Below, in pieces: positions 16,660 to 24,500 of a DNA stretch of 64,000 nucleotides (position 1 is its first letter; each line of letters begins with the position of its first letter). The notes beneath the pieces are model-generated. The model ran no database searches. It saw only the letters and a program-made list of their open reading frames with translations, and had not been told where the DNA came from. The position numbers and the translations under genes were made by a program. Source of the DNA: Armatimonas rosea (GTDB lineage Bacteria; Armatimonadota; Armatimonadia; Armatimonadales; Armatimonadaceae); assembly GCF_014202505.1 (NCBI RefSeq), contig NZ_JACHGW010000007.1, positions 124,001-188,000 on the forward strand. The letters are read 5' to 3'.

Positions 16660-16668
16660 GGGAGAGGT
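16539..16668. repeat. CT/AG-rich long palindrome forming the 3' end of the ETF oxidoreductase gene
   Basis: The element begins ACCTCTCCCTCCCCCAGCCC and ends GGGAGAGGGGTAGGGGAGAG GT, so its ends are near-complementary. Inside are CTCGTCCCTCGTTGGGGAAG and a second stem AGAGGGGAGC. It codes for the last 40 or so residues (RPLPPPAPPSPRHSS to NERPGEG) and the TAG stop lies in its right arm. Pro/Ser/Glu-rich tails are not typical of this enzyme family. Confidence 0.75.
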
Positions 16669-16686
16669 TAGAAATAGGAGTAAGTA

Positions 16687-18357
16687 ATGCTCGGTGGAGA
16701 GTTTTTACAGCGCGATGAGAGCGCAAACGCGATTTTTACGCCCGAGGGCCTTAGCTCGGAGGCACGGCTCATGGGACGAACCGCGGAGGAGTTTCTCAAG
16801 AAGGCGGTCTTGCCGCATGTCGAGCGGATCGAGGCACACGATATCGAGCTCATGGCGGAGCTCATGCACCAAGCCGGCGACCTGGGACTGCTCGGTGCGG
16901 AGGTCCCTGTGGCCTACGGTGGCTTTGGGATCGACAACTGCACGGGTGCCCTGATCGCGGAGAAGCTCAACTGGCAGCAGTCGTTTGCCCTCTCGCACGA
17001 GGCGCACACCGTGATCGCGACCCTCCCGCTCCAGTACTTTGGGAGCCATGCCCTCAAGGCCAAGTACCTTCCCAAGCTCGCCAGCGGGGAGTGGATCGGC
17101 AGCTTTGGGCTGAGCGAGGCCGGCTCGGGCTCCGATGCACTGGGCGCACAGACCCGCGCGGAGCTCAGCCCCGACGGCCAGCACTGGGTGCTCAACGGCG
17201 GCAAGATGTGGATCACCAACACGGCCTTTGCGCAGCTCTTTACGGTCTTTGCGAAAGTGGACGGCGAGAAGTTCTCCTGCTTCATGGTGGAGGCGGGAAC
17301 CCCCGGGCTCTCCTACGGCAAGGAGGAGCACAAGCTCGGGATGAAGGGGACCTCCACCCGCCGCCTGATCTTGGAGAATGTTCAGATTCCCGTAGAGAAC
17401 CTCGTGGGCGAGGTGGGGAAGGGGCACTATGCCGCGTTCTGTGCGCTAAACATGGGCCGCTTCAAGCTCGAGGCAGGCGCGGTGGGCGGGATCAAGGAGA
17501 CCCTCGCCGTGTGCGCGACCTACGCCAACCAGCGCAAGCAGTTCAACCGCACCCTGGGGAGCTTTGGGATGATCCAGGCCAAGCTCGGCTCGATCTGTGC
17601 ACGGCTCTTTGCCCTGGAGTCGGCGGTCTATCGGCTTGCAGGGGCGCTGGACTCGGTGTTTGAGGGGATCGACCCTACCGCCGACGATGCTCCGCAGCGC
17701 TACCACCACGCCGCGGAGGAGTATGCGATTGAGTGCTCTATCGTGAAGGTAGTCGGCAGTGAGCTGTACTCGTGGGCCACCGACGAAGCCATCCAGATCC
17801 ATGGGGGCTACGGCTACACGGAGGAGTTCCCGGTCGCGCGGGCGTGGCGGGACCAGCGTCTCCTGCGGATCGGGGAGGGGGCCAATGAGATTGTCCGCCC
17901 GATCATTGTCAACACGCTCCTGCGCCGGGCCAAGCAGGGCCGACTCGACCTCTCCGCGCAGCTCTCGACCTGCGGCCTCAAGCGGGCGGGGCTCCAGCTC
18001 CTCCAGCTTCTTGTGGAGACATTCGGCGCGGCCCTGGCCGAGGAGCAAGAGGCACTGGGGGCGGTCTCGGATATCATCTCCGCTGCCTACTGCTACGAGA
18101 GCGCCGCGCTGCGCACGGAGAAACTCAAGGGGACGCCGCAAGAGAACGCGCGCCTCTGCACCGCGCTCTACCTCCATGAGTCCCAGACCGCCGCCCTCGC
18201 GCTAGCGTCGCTGGTCCTCACCCGCTGCCACGCTGATCCGGCCACAACCGCGAGCGTCTTAGCCGAGCTCCAGCCCGACTCGACAACCGATACGATTGCG
18301 CTACGGCGGCTTCTGGCAGGGACGGTTCTAAACGGGGAGCGGTATCCGTTCGGCTAG
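16687..18357 (+). CDS. Acyl-CoA dehydrogenase
   Basis: 556 residues, longer than the roughly 380 of short-chain enzymes and closer to the long-chain/VLCAD class, with an extra C-terminal helical region from about 420. It oxidises acyl-CoA to enoyl-CoA with FAD and passes electrons to ETF. Typical signatures are GSFGLSEAGSGSDALGAQT, WITNTAFAQLFTVFAK, GMKGTSTRRLILENVQIPVE and GGYGYTEEFPVARAWRDQ, then IGEGANEIVR containing the Glu expected at the active site. It is the last gene of the operon, 27 bp after the oxidoreductase stop. Its tail overlaps the convergent phosphoesterase gene by 30 bp. Confidence 0.92.
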   Translation: MLGGEFLQRDESANAIFTPEGLSSEARLMGRTAEEFLKKAVLPHVERIEAHDIELMAELMHQAGDLGLLGAEVPVAYGGFGIDNCTGALIAEKLNWQQSFALSHEAHTVIATLPLQYFGSHALKAKYLPKLASGEWIGSFGLSEAGSGSDALGAQTRAELSPDGQHWVLNGGKMWITNTAFAQLFTVFAKVDGEKFSCFMVEAGTPGLSYGKEEHKLGMKGTSTRRLILENVQIPVENLVGEVGKGHYAAFCALNMGRFKLEAGAVGGIKETLAVCATYANQRKQFNRTLGSFGMIQAKLGSICARLFALESAVYRLAGALDSVFEGIDPTADDAPQRYHHAAEEYAIECSIVKVVGSELYSWATDEAIQIHGGYGYTEEFPVARAWRDQRLLRIGEGANEIVRPIIVNTLLRRAKQGRLDLSAQLSTCGLKRAGLQLLQLLVETFGAALAEEQEALGAVSDIISAAYCYESAALRTEKLKGTPQENARLCTALYLHESQTAALALASLVLTRCHADPATTASVLAELQPDSTTDTIALRRLLAGTVLNGERYPFG

Positions 18358-19005
18358 GAGCTCGATGGGGGTGAAGTGGATGCGGTCACAGGCAACACAG
18401 AAGCACTGCACCCCCGCAAGCACCTCACCATGACAGACCAGGGCTTCGTCCTCGGGGAAGGAGCGCAGGTGGACATGGCCGTAGACACAGACAGTTACGT
18501 TGGCGGCGCTGAGGATATCCAGAAAGGGCTGGGGGGGGTAGTGGAGTAGCGCGATCTTGACCGGGGCATCGGCGATGGCGGCGAGGCTCTTCTCCAGGCG
18601 CTTGCGCTCTCGCCCTAGAATGCGCTCGTCGCTGAGGTCCCACCCGCGCGTGCCGGCGATCCCAAGGTCCCCAAAGCGCTGGGGTGGGTCGAGCAGGCCG
18701 GGGAAGTGCAGGCGCTTGTCGGACTCCCACCAGTAGTCATGGTTGCCCTTGATACAGACCTTGGTGCCGGGGAGCTTGGTCAGAAACTCCAGGTCGGGAG
18801 TCGCTTGACGCGGCTTGGTCGCCCAGGAGAGATCACCCGGCAGCAGCAGAATGTCGTCGTCGCTGAGGGTCTGCCAGGCGCGCTTGAGAATCTTCTCGGG
18901 GTGATGCCACCACTCACTGCCGAAGCGGTGCATGGTCTTATTCACCCCGAAACCGAGGTGGGTGTCTGCCAGCGCAAAGACCCGGGGCGCGGCGCTACTC
19001 GACAA
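18328..19005 (-). CDS. Calcineurin-like metallophosphoesterase
   Basis: 225 residues from a TTG at 19005. The open frame extends upstream but that part lies inside the preceding gene in another frame. The TTG start puts the first strand (RVFALADTHLGF) next to the N-terminus, as expected. All five phosphoesterase motifs are present: DTH, LPGDLSW, KGNHDYW, LLHYPP and YGHVHLR. It binds two metals and hydrolyses a phosphoester; the substrate is unknown. It overlaps the Dabb-like gene by 11 bp (likely coupling). Confidence 0.85.
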   Translation of the reverse strand: MSSSAAPRVFALADTHLGFGVNKTMHRFGSEWWHHPEKILKRAWQTLSDDDILLLPGDLSWATKPRQATPDLEFLTKLPGTKVCIKGNHDYWWESDKRLHFPGLLDPPQRFGDLGIAGTRGWDLSDERILGRERKRLEKSLAAIADAPVKIALLHYPPQPFLDILSAANVTVCVYGHVHLRSFPEDEALVCHGEVLAGVQCFCVACDRIHFTPIELLAERIPLPV

Positions 19006-19297
19006 TCGAGTCGTAGACCTGGACGCGGCTCCAGAGGTGCTTGTTGGCGGCGATAAACGCGAGGTGAACCGGGTGGTCCTGGTACACATCGTGTCCGGCG
19101 GTATCGGCAAAGGCGGTCAGCAACGCGACCGCGTAGCTATTGTCCACGACCTCGCGCGGCGTCCCCGCCGCATGCCCGACCGAGAAAAACGTCAGCCCCG
19201 GGATTGAAGCGAGCGTGCGGCAGCCTTCTGCCAGAGCCTCGGCATCGCCGGGCTGAGCATCCTCGCGGGGGTAGAAATAAACAGCGTGAAAGAACAT
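18995..19297 (-). CDS. Dabb-domain (stress-responsive A/B barrel) small protein
   Basis: 100 residues from the ATG at 19297, preceded by TAGAAT (complement of 19305-19310) with a 7 nt gap. This rules out the longer frame. MFFHAVYFYPREDAQPGDAE, LASIPGLTFFSVGHAAGTPR and HDVYQDHPVHLAFIA are typical of small dimeric Dabb proteins. The exact role is unknown. It probably shares a transcript with the phosphoesterase downstream. Confidence 0.75.
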   Translation of the reverse strand: MFFHAVYFYPREDAQPGDAEALAEGCRTLASIPGLTFFSVGHAAGTPREVVDNSYAVALLTAFADTAGHDVYQDHPVHLAFIAANKHLWSRVQVYDSIVE

Positions 19298-19307
19298 GAC
19301 TGCTATT

Positions 19308-21131
19308 CTACTCGATTCCCGCCGCTTTGAGCGCGTCTTCCAGGCGGTGGTCGCTTGGGCCGCCGTTTCCAACAATCACCGCGGCGATCTTGCCGTCTTT
19401 GCCGATCACAAACGTGGTCGGGATTCCCGTGACCCCAAACTGGTTGCGGGCGATACTCTTGGCGCTATCGCGGCCGGCGGGATCGAGGACGAGCGGGAAG
19501 GTGTACTTGGTCTCGGCGCGCCAGGTATCGTACTTGGCCTTCTCGTCAAAGACATTGGCAGCCAGCACCGTGACATCGCTGCGGCTCTTGAGCCCGCTCC
19601 AGACTTTCTCGAGGTGCGGGAACGATGCGAGACACGGGCCACACCAGGTCGCCCAGAAGTCCAAGACCACTACTTTCCCCTTGAGAGAGGCAAGGCTCAC
19701 GGTCGAGCCGTCGGGGGCTTGGAATTGGCTATTAGGGGCGGTGTCGCCGACCTTGAGGAGTGTGGGGGCTGCAGGCGCTTTGGCCGCCGGGGTGTCGTTG
19801 CTGGGTATGAGCGTGATGCGCGTGCCATCGGGCGTCGCGATAACCCGGTAGAGCTTGCCCTCGAGCTCCACGGGCTTGGAGATATCAAATGTCGGGCAGG
19901 AGAAGTCTAGCTTGCCCGTCCCCTTCAGATCGAGCACGAGGTAGACCGGTGAGGTGGGGGTGGGAGTGTAGACCCCATCGCCGTTGGTGTCGGCAAGCAG
20001 TGCCTTGACCTTCTTCTCACCAAGCGTCACCTCCCCGACCGTCGCCGCCACGCGTCCGACAAAGACCCGCTCCCCGCTTCCGTAGAGCATGACCGGATAG
20101 TTGCTGGTGGAGACCTCACGGGTTGCGGTCCCATAAGAGGCGCGGACACTACGCGTCCGCTCGCTCGGCCAGGTCGCGGGCGGGGCATCGTCGGTGAGGT
20201 CCCCGTTGTTGTTGTCATCGACATAGAGCTTGTCGCCGGCAACGACTAAGGCAATCTGCGACTTGGGGCCATTGCCCAGGGTAAAGGTGCCGTAACGGGG
20301 CGTTGCGCTGTAGGTTGGCTCTTTGACAAGACTTGCGGGCTTCTCGGCGCTCAGTGCCACGGGAGTCGGGGAGTACTTGATTCCCAGCTTGCCCTTGTAG
20401 GTCTCCGAGAACGCTACGGGATCGAGTGTCAGGTTGGCCGTGACCATTCCCGGCATGTTGATAGCACGCATCGGGACCGACGGCCGCTTGGGCGCGTTGG
20501 GATCGACGGGCCGCGGTGCCGCGGGCGGCGGTGCCTCCCCTCCGACATTTTCGATCTCAATCCCCGCTTTCTTGAGCGCGGCCTCCAGGCGGTGGTCGCC
20601 GGTGCTGTAGCCGACGATCGCATCCACTACCTTGCCGTCCTTCCCGATCACAAAGGTCGTGGGGATGCCCGTCACTCCAAAGAGATTGCGCGAGAGCTTG
20701 GTGGCGTTGTCGCGGCCCGCGGGATCGTAGCCGTAGGGGAAGGTGTACTTGTCCTTGTACTCGGTCACCCACTTCTCAAACTTCTCGCGCTCATCCGACG
20801 TGCACAGCGCCAGTACGGTGGCATCGTCGCGGGTCTTTAAGCGCTTCCAGACCTCCTCCAAGTGGGGAAACGATGCCTTGCAGGGGCCGCACCAGGTCGC
20901 CCAGAAGTCCAGCACCACGACTTTCCCCCGGAGCGCACTGAACGCGACTTTCTTCACGCCGCCCGGCGCATCGACCGTGAAGTCCGGGACCGAGTCGCCG
21001 GCCTTGAGCAGCGGCGGGGCAGCGGGAAGGTTACTGGCAACCGCCGCCTTGGGTGCGGGCTTGAGCGCGGTTGCCGGGACGGTCTGCGGCGGCGCTGTCA
21101 GTAGGGAGAGAAGGAGGACGGAAATATTCAT
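19308..21131 (-). CDS. Secreted protein with two TlpA-like thioredoxin domains
   Basis: 607 residues. MNISVLLLSLLTAPPQ suggests a signal peptide. Domain 1 (about 40-190) has WCGPC with C81/C84 and the cis-Pro loop GVTGIPTTFVIGKDG. A middle region (about 215-440) is beta-rich with Asp/Asn loops VDDNNNGDLTDD and ADTNGDGVYT that look like calcium-binding turns. Domain 2 (about 455-607) repeats the thioredoxin fold with C497/C500 and a nearly identical GVTGIPTTFVIGKDG. The two redox domains are clearly an internal duplication. The protein is likely an envelope disulfide reductant. TACACT precedes the ATG by 9 nt. Confidence 0.85.
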   Translation of the reverse strand: MNISVLLLSLLTAPPQTVPATALKPAPKAAVASNLPAAPPLLKAGDSVPDFTVDAPGGVKKVAFSALRGKVVVLDFWATWCGPCKASFPHLEEVWKRLKTRDDATVLALCTSDEREKFEKWVTEYKDKYTFPYGYDPAGRDNATKLSRNLFGVTGIPTTFVIGKDGKVVDAIVGYSTGDHRLEAALKKAGIEIENVGGEAPPPAAPRPVDPNAPKRPSVPMRAINMPGMVTANLTLDPVAFSETYKGKLGIKYSPTPVALSAEKPASLVKEPTYSATPRYGTFTLGNGPKSQIALVVAGDKLYVDDNNNGDLTDDAPPATWPSERTRSVRASYGTATREVSTSNYPVMLYGSGERVFVGRVAATVGEVTLGEKKVKALLADTNGDGVYTPTPTSPVYLVLDLKGTGKLDFSCPTFDISKPVELEGKLYRVIATPDGTRITLIPSNDTPAAKAPAAPTLLKVGDTAPNSQFQAPDGSTVSLASLKGKVVVLDFWATWCGPCLASFPHLEKVWSGLKSRSDVTVLAANVFDEKAKYDTWRAETKYTFPLVLDPAGRDSAKSIARNQFGVTGIPTTFVIGKDGKIAAVIVGNGGPSDHRLEDALKAAGIE

Positions 21132-21172
21132 GGTATGTCCAGTGTACCAAAAAGCTTTGGTATAGTGTCCGC

Positions 21173-22066
21173 ATGAAGCGTGTTATTTCCCTCTCCTTGG
21201 GCTCGTCCAAGCGCGATAAGACGGTCACGGCGGAGTTTTTCGGCGAGACCTTCGAGATTAGCCGCCAGGGTGTCGATGGCGACGAGAAAAAATTCGTGGA
21301 GCGCCTCGCGGAGCTGGATGGAACGGTCGATGCGATTGGCTACGGGGGGATGGACCGCTACCTCTGGAGCGAGGGCAAGCGCTATGAGTTCGCGGTCTCC
21401 CGAAAGCTGCTCGCAGGCGCAAAAAAGACCCCCGTTCTCGACGGCTCGGGGCTGAAGAACACGCTGGAGCGCGCCGCTGTGGAGTGGTTGCAAGCAAACA
21501 ATGTCGTGGACTTCAAGAATAAGAAAACTCTGATAGTCTCCGCCGTGGACCGCTTTGGCATGAGCGAGGCGCTGATCGCCTGCGGCGGGCAGATCTGCTT
21601 CGGGGATCTGATGTTCGGCCTCGATCTGCCAGTCGGTATCACCAATCCCAAGGTCTTTAAGGTCGTGGCCCGGACACTGCTGCCCATTGTCGTGCAGATG
21701 CCGCTCTCCATGCTCTACCCGACCGGCGACAAGCAGAACCATATCGTCCCCAAGTGGGGCAAGTGGTACGCCTGGGCCGACGTGATCGCGGGGGACTTCC
21801 TCTACATCCGCCGCCACATGCCCGACGATCTCAAGGGGAAGACCATCCTGACCAACACGACCACCGAGGAGAACCAGAAGGAGCTCAAGGAGCGCGGCGT
21901 CAAGCAGCTCATCACCACGACTCCGATCTTCGACGGCCGCTCGTTTGGCACCAACGTGATGGAGGCGATGCTGGTGGCGATCAATGGCGGCAAGGAGATG
22001 CAGTCCGAGGAGTACCTCGCGATGCTCCAAAAGCTTGACTGGAAACCCAACGTCATTACCCTGTAA
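21173..22066 (+). CDS. Quinate 5-dehydrogenase-like / acyl-ACP reductase-like protein
   Basis: 297 residues from the ATG at 21173; TATAGT lies 6 nt upstream, so the longer frame is rejected. MKRVISLSLGSSKRDKTV, DAIGYGGMDRYLW, LIVSAVDRFGMSEAL and ILTNTTTEENQKELKERGVK are familiar from proteins annotated quinate 5-dehydrogenase in Armatimonadota/Deinococcota-like genomes and distantly from COG5322 acyl-ACP reductases. A nucleotide-binding fold is likely in the second half. I am unsure of the true substrate. It is divergent from the tandem TlpA gene. Confidence 0.6.
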   Translation: MKRVISLSLGSSKRDKTVTAEFFGETFEISRQGVDGDEKKFVERLAELDGTVDAIGYGGMDRYLWSEGKRYEFAVSRKLLAGAKKTPVLDGSGLKNTLERAAVEWLQANNVVDFKNKKTLIVSAVDRFGMSEALIACGGQICFGDLMFGLDLPVGITNPKVFKVVARTLLPIVVQMPLSMLYPTGDKQNHIVPKWGKWYAWADVIAGDFLYIRRHMPDDLKGKTILTNTTTEENQKELKERGVKQLITTTPIFDGRSFGTNVMEAMLVAINGGKEMQSEEYLAMLQKLDWKPNVITL

Positions 22067-22068
22067 TC

Positions 22069-22203
22069 GCCGATTGGAAATTGGCGTCTGCAATGGCGTC
22101 GTTCCTCCGCCGCAAAGCCCGTGCCGGGCTACCGAGCGAATTTTCCAGCCCGGCACGGGCTTTGTGGCCGGAGGTCACTGCAGACGCCGGTTTCCAACCG
22201 GCG
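22069..22203. repeat. Long imperfect inverted repeat (family D hairpin)
   Basis: The left arm (22069-22130) and right arm (22147-22203) flank a 16-base loop. The inner 18 bp, AAAGCCCGTGCCGGGCT with its partner, pair perfectly. Further out, CCTCCGCCG pairs with TGGCCGGAGG, GGCGTCTGCA with TGCAGACGCC, and TTGGAAA with TTTCCAA, with small bulges. It fills nearly the whole gap between two same-strand genes and leaves no room for a normal promoter. It carries no long U-run. Confidence 0.75.
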
Positions 22204-22218
22204 GCAGGGAGTCGTTTT

Positions 22219-23208
22219 ATGAACCCGTTCCTGATTCTCTCACGCGGCGGTGATGCCGGACCGTACCAGGCGTTTCCCGATCTATGTCGCCTGCGAAACG
22301 GTGAGCTCTACTGCGTCTTCTATGCGGGCTATGGCCATGTCTCACTCCCGGACTCGGGCAAGGGGTGGCCGCAAGGAGGACGCATCTGTGCCGTTCGGAG
22401 CCGCGACGAGGGCAAGACCTGGAGCGCTCCGGTGACGATCTTCGACGATGCCCTCGACAACCGGGATCCGCATGTCGCGCAGCTCAAGGACGGCTCCCTG
22501 GTGTGCTCGTTCTTCTCGCTCAAGCCGGGGACGGGGGGGCGTCCCTACGATGGGGTCGGGACGCAGCTGATTCGCTCCACCGACGGCGGCAAGACCTGGG
22601 AGAAAGAGGCCAAGGTTGTCGCGCCGCCCGGCTGGTATGTCTCTGCGCCCGTGCGCCAGCTCCCCGACAAGACCTGCCTGCTGGGGCTCTACTTCTTCGG
22701 CGGCGCGGGCAACGAGTACGGCGGCGTGATCCGCTCCACCGACTCCGGGCGCACGTGGAGCGCACCGATCCCCATCGCCGAGAGCCAGAAACTCCCGCTG
22801 GACGCCGAGACCGACGTGATCCGTCTCCGTGACGGTGTCCTCCTCGCAGCCCTACGCTCTAGCAAGATCAACCTCCACTTCGCCACGAGCCACGATAGCG
22901 GCAAGAGCTGGGGCCCCGCCTGCGACAGCGGCTTCAAGGGCCACGCCCCGCACTTCACCCGGCTCAAAACGGGAGAGATTCTCCTCACCCACCGGCTCCC
23001 CAACACCGCGCTCCACGTCAGCCGCGACGATGCCCGCACCTGGGAAGGGCCCCTCGAGATCGACAATGTCATCGGTGCCTACCCGTCTACTGTGGAGCTC
23101 AACGACGGCAGCATCTTGGTCGTCTACTACACCGAGGGCGAGGGCAGCCACGTCCGCGCCAAGCGCTTCCGGCTTACTCCGAAAGGGCCAGAGTTTCTTT
23201 CTATCTAG
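22219..23208 (+). CDS. Sialidase/BNR-repeat family beta-propeller
   Basis: 329 residues from the ATG at 22219. The open frame upstream reads through the palindromic repeat and is rejected. Asp-box motifs recur around the propeller: SRDEGKTWS, STDGGKTWE, STDSGRTWS, SHDSGKSWG and SRDDARTWE. The FPDLCRLRNGELYCVFYAG start and the EIDNVIGAYPSTVELNDGS end are typical of exo-sialidase-like (F5/8- or GH33-related) proteins. There is no signal peptide, so it is probably cytoplasmic. Glycoside hydrolase activity is possible but not shown by the sequence alone. Confidence 0.8.
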   Translation: MNPFLILSRGGDAGPYQAFPDLCRLRNGELYCVFYAGYGHVSLPDSGKGWPQGGRICAVRSRDEGKTWSAPVTIFDDALDNRDPHVAQLKDGSLVCSFFSLKPGTGGRPYDGVGTQLIRSTDGGKTWEKEAKVVAPPGWYVSAPVRQLPDKTCLLGLYFFGGAGNEYGGVIRSTDSGRTWSAPIPIAESQKLPLDAETDVIRLRDGVLLAALRSSKINLHFATSHDSGKSWGPACDSGFKGHAPHFTRLKTGEILLTHRLPNTALHVSRDDARTWEGPLEIDNVIGAYPSTVELNDGSILVVYYTEGEGSHVRAKRFRLTPKGPEFLSI

Positions 23209-23680
23209 GGGCTTCTTCCCGCTCTGCCAATACGCTGAGGACCGCATGGGCGAGCTCAGAAACGTTTGGATGATTGCTGTTCTGGAGGTCTTGGATTCTT
23301 GGGATCGCGGATCTAAACTCGCTTGTGATAGCTGTCTCCAGCTCGACCTGTTGCCCAGTGGGCAAAGTGAGTATCTCCGTTTCGACAAAAAAGCAGGGTA
23401 AGTCCAAAAAAAGACCGAGGATGCATTTTTGCGTGAAGGGGTTCTCTGTTTGAATAAGAAGGCTTATAAGACACGTGATGGCCGGGAGGGCAATGGGAAA
23501 GACAGTGCCGCCATGATCATTACCAACCGCATTTCGAAACCGTTCGGGGAGTGACGCACTACTAAAGCTACCATTACCCTTTAGATCTCGAATCTCTTTC
23601 AGGAGCTGTGGGACAAGGCTTGGAGAGCTCCACTCAGGGGCTGGGTAAGCACTCCAGTCAGTCTGATCTTCAAGGAACAT
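23201..23680 (-). CDS. Hypothetical protein following recO
   Basis: 159 residues from the ATG at 23680 (MFLEDQTDWSAYPAPEWSSP); an upstream start at 23722 would overlap recO by 53 bp. The start chosen overlaps the recO stop by 11 bp. The middle (PIALPAITCLISLLIQTENP) is hydrophobic and helical, and the tail (SNHPNVSELAHAVLSVLAER) resembles one HEAT-type helix pair. No family is recognised. Base composition is lower in GC than its neighbours. It ends 8 bp inside the convergent sialidase gene. Confidence 0.6.
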   Translation of the reverse strand: MFLEDQTDWSAYPAPEWSSPSLVPQLLKEIRDLKGNGSFSSASLPERFRNAVGNDHGGTVFPIALPAITCLISLLIQTENPFTQKCILGLFLDLPCFFVETEILTLPTGQQVELETAITSEFRSAIPRIQDLQNSNHPNVSELAHAVLSVLAEREEAPR

Positions 23681-24464
23681 TCGCGACTTTCTCCGGTTGC
23701 GATTCTCCCAGTCGGTGGGCATCGAGCATTCCGAGGGACTTGATCTCCCGCTCGACCCGGTAGCGCAGGTGGGCGCGGAGGATGCGGTTGATCTCGGTGA
23801 GGGCCTCGGTGGGGAGCTCTAGGGCCGCGAGGGACTTGGCATCGGTGAGGAGGGTGAGGCGCTCCAAAAGCAATATAGTCGTGGCGTTGCAGGGCATGGC
23901 CTCGGCGTGCAGAAACTCGGTGCAGGGGATGCAGAGTGCTCCGCCGCGCGAGGGCGAGTAGCCGACCGGGGGGTAATCGGTGTCAAACGGGTTGTCACAG
24001 CGGATGCACGCCGAGAGCTGGGGCTCGTAGCCGATCTGGGCGAGGAGCTGGAGCTCGTAGGCGTGGAGCGCGGTGTCGGGCTGGGCGGCACGCTGGAGAA
24101 TGTAGAGAGTGGAGAGGAGCAGGTCGAAGCTCTCGGGGTGCGGGTCGCGCTCCTCCATCACTTTCTCCAGCAGCTCGCAGGCATACGACGCCCGCAAGAT
24201 TAGCCCGTAGTCCGCCTTGAGCTTGGGGAACGACTCTCGCACCTCCGCCTCGGAGAGCACATCTAGGCTGCTCCCTTCCGCAATGGAAGCCCGCAGGAGC
24301 ACCAGCGGCTCGGTAGCCCCGGCGAGCTTGGAGGTCGGCTTGCGCGCCCCCTTGGCAACCGCGCGTAGCTTCCCCTTGTCACGGGAGAACAGCGTGACGA
24401 TCTTATCCTTCTCCCCGAGGGGGATTCGGCGCAGGACAAGGGCGGCGGTCTTATAGGTCGGCAC
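23670..24464 (-). CDS. recO: DNA repair protein RecO
   Basis: 264 residues, normal length. RecO loads RecA with RecR in gap repair and anneals strands. An N-terminal OB fold (MPTYKTAALVLRRIPLGEKD, TLFSRDKGKLRAVAKGARKP) is followed by a helical domain with a zinc knot, C153-x2-C156 and C178-x2-C181. The start is GTG at 24464, 6 nt after a TACACT hexamer (complement of 24471-24476). Confidence 0.93.
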   Translation of the reverse strand: MPTYKTAALVLRRIPLGEKDKIVTLFSRDKGKLRAVAKGARKPTSKLAGATEPLVLLRASIAEGSSLDVLSEAEVRESFPKLKADYGLILRASYACELLEKVMEERDPHPESFDLLLSTLYILQRAAQPDTALHAYELQLLAQIGYEPQLSACIRCDNPFDTDYPPVGYSPSRGGALCIPCTEFLHAEAMPCNATTILLLERLTLLTDAKSLAALELPTEALTEINRILRAHLRYRVEREIKSLGMLDAHRLGESQPEKVANVP

Positions 24465-24500
24465 GGTCTGAGTGTACCGTGTTCGAGGAGTGAGGCGCTT

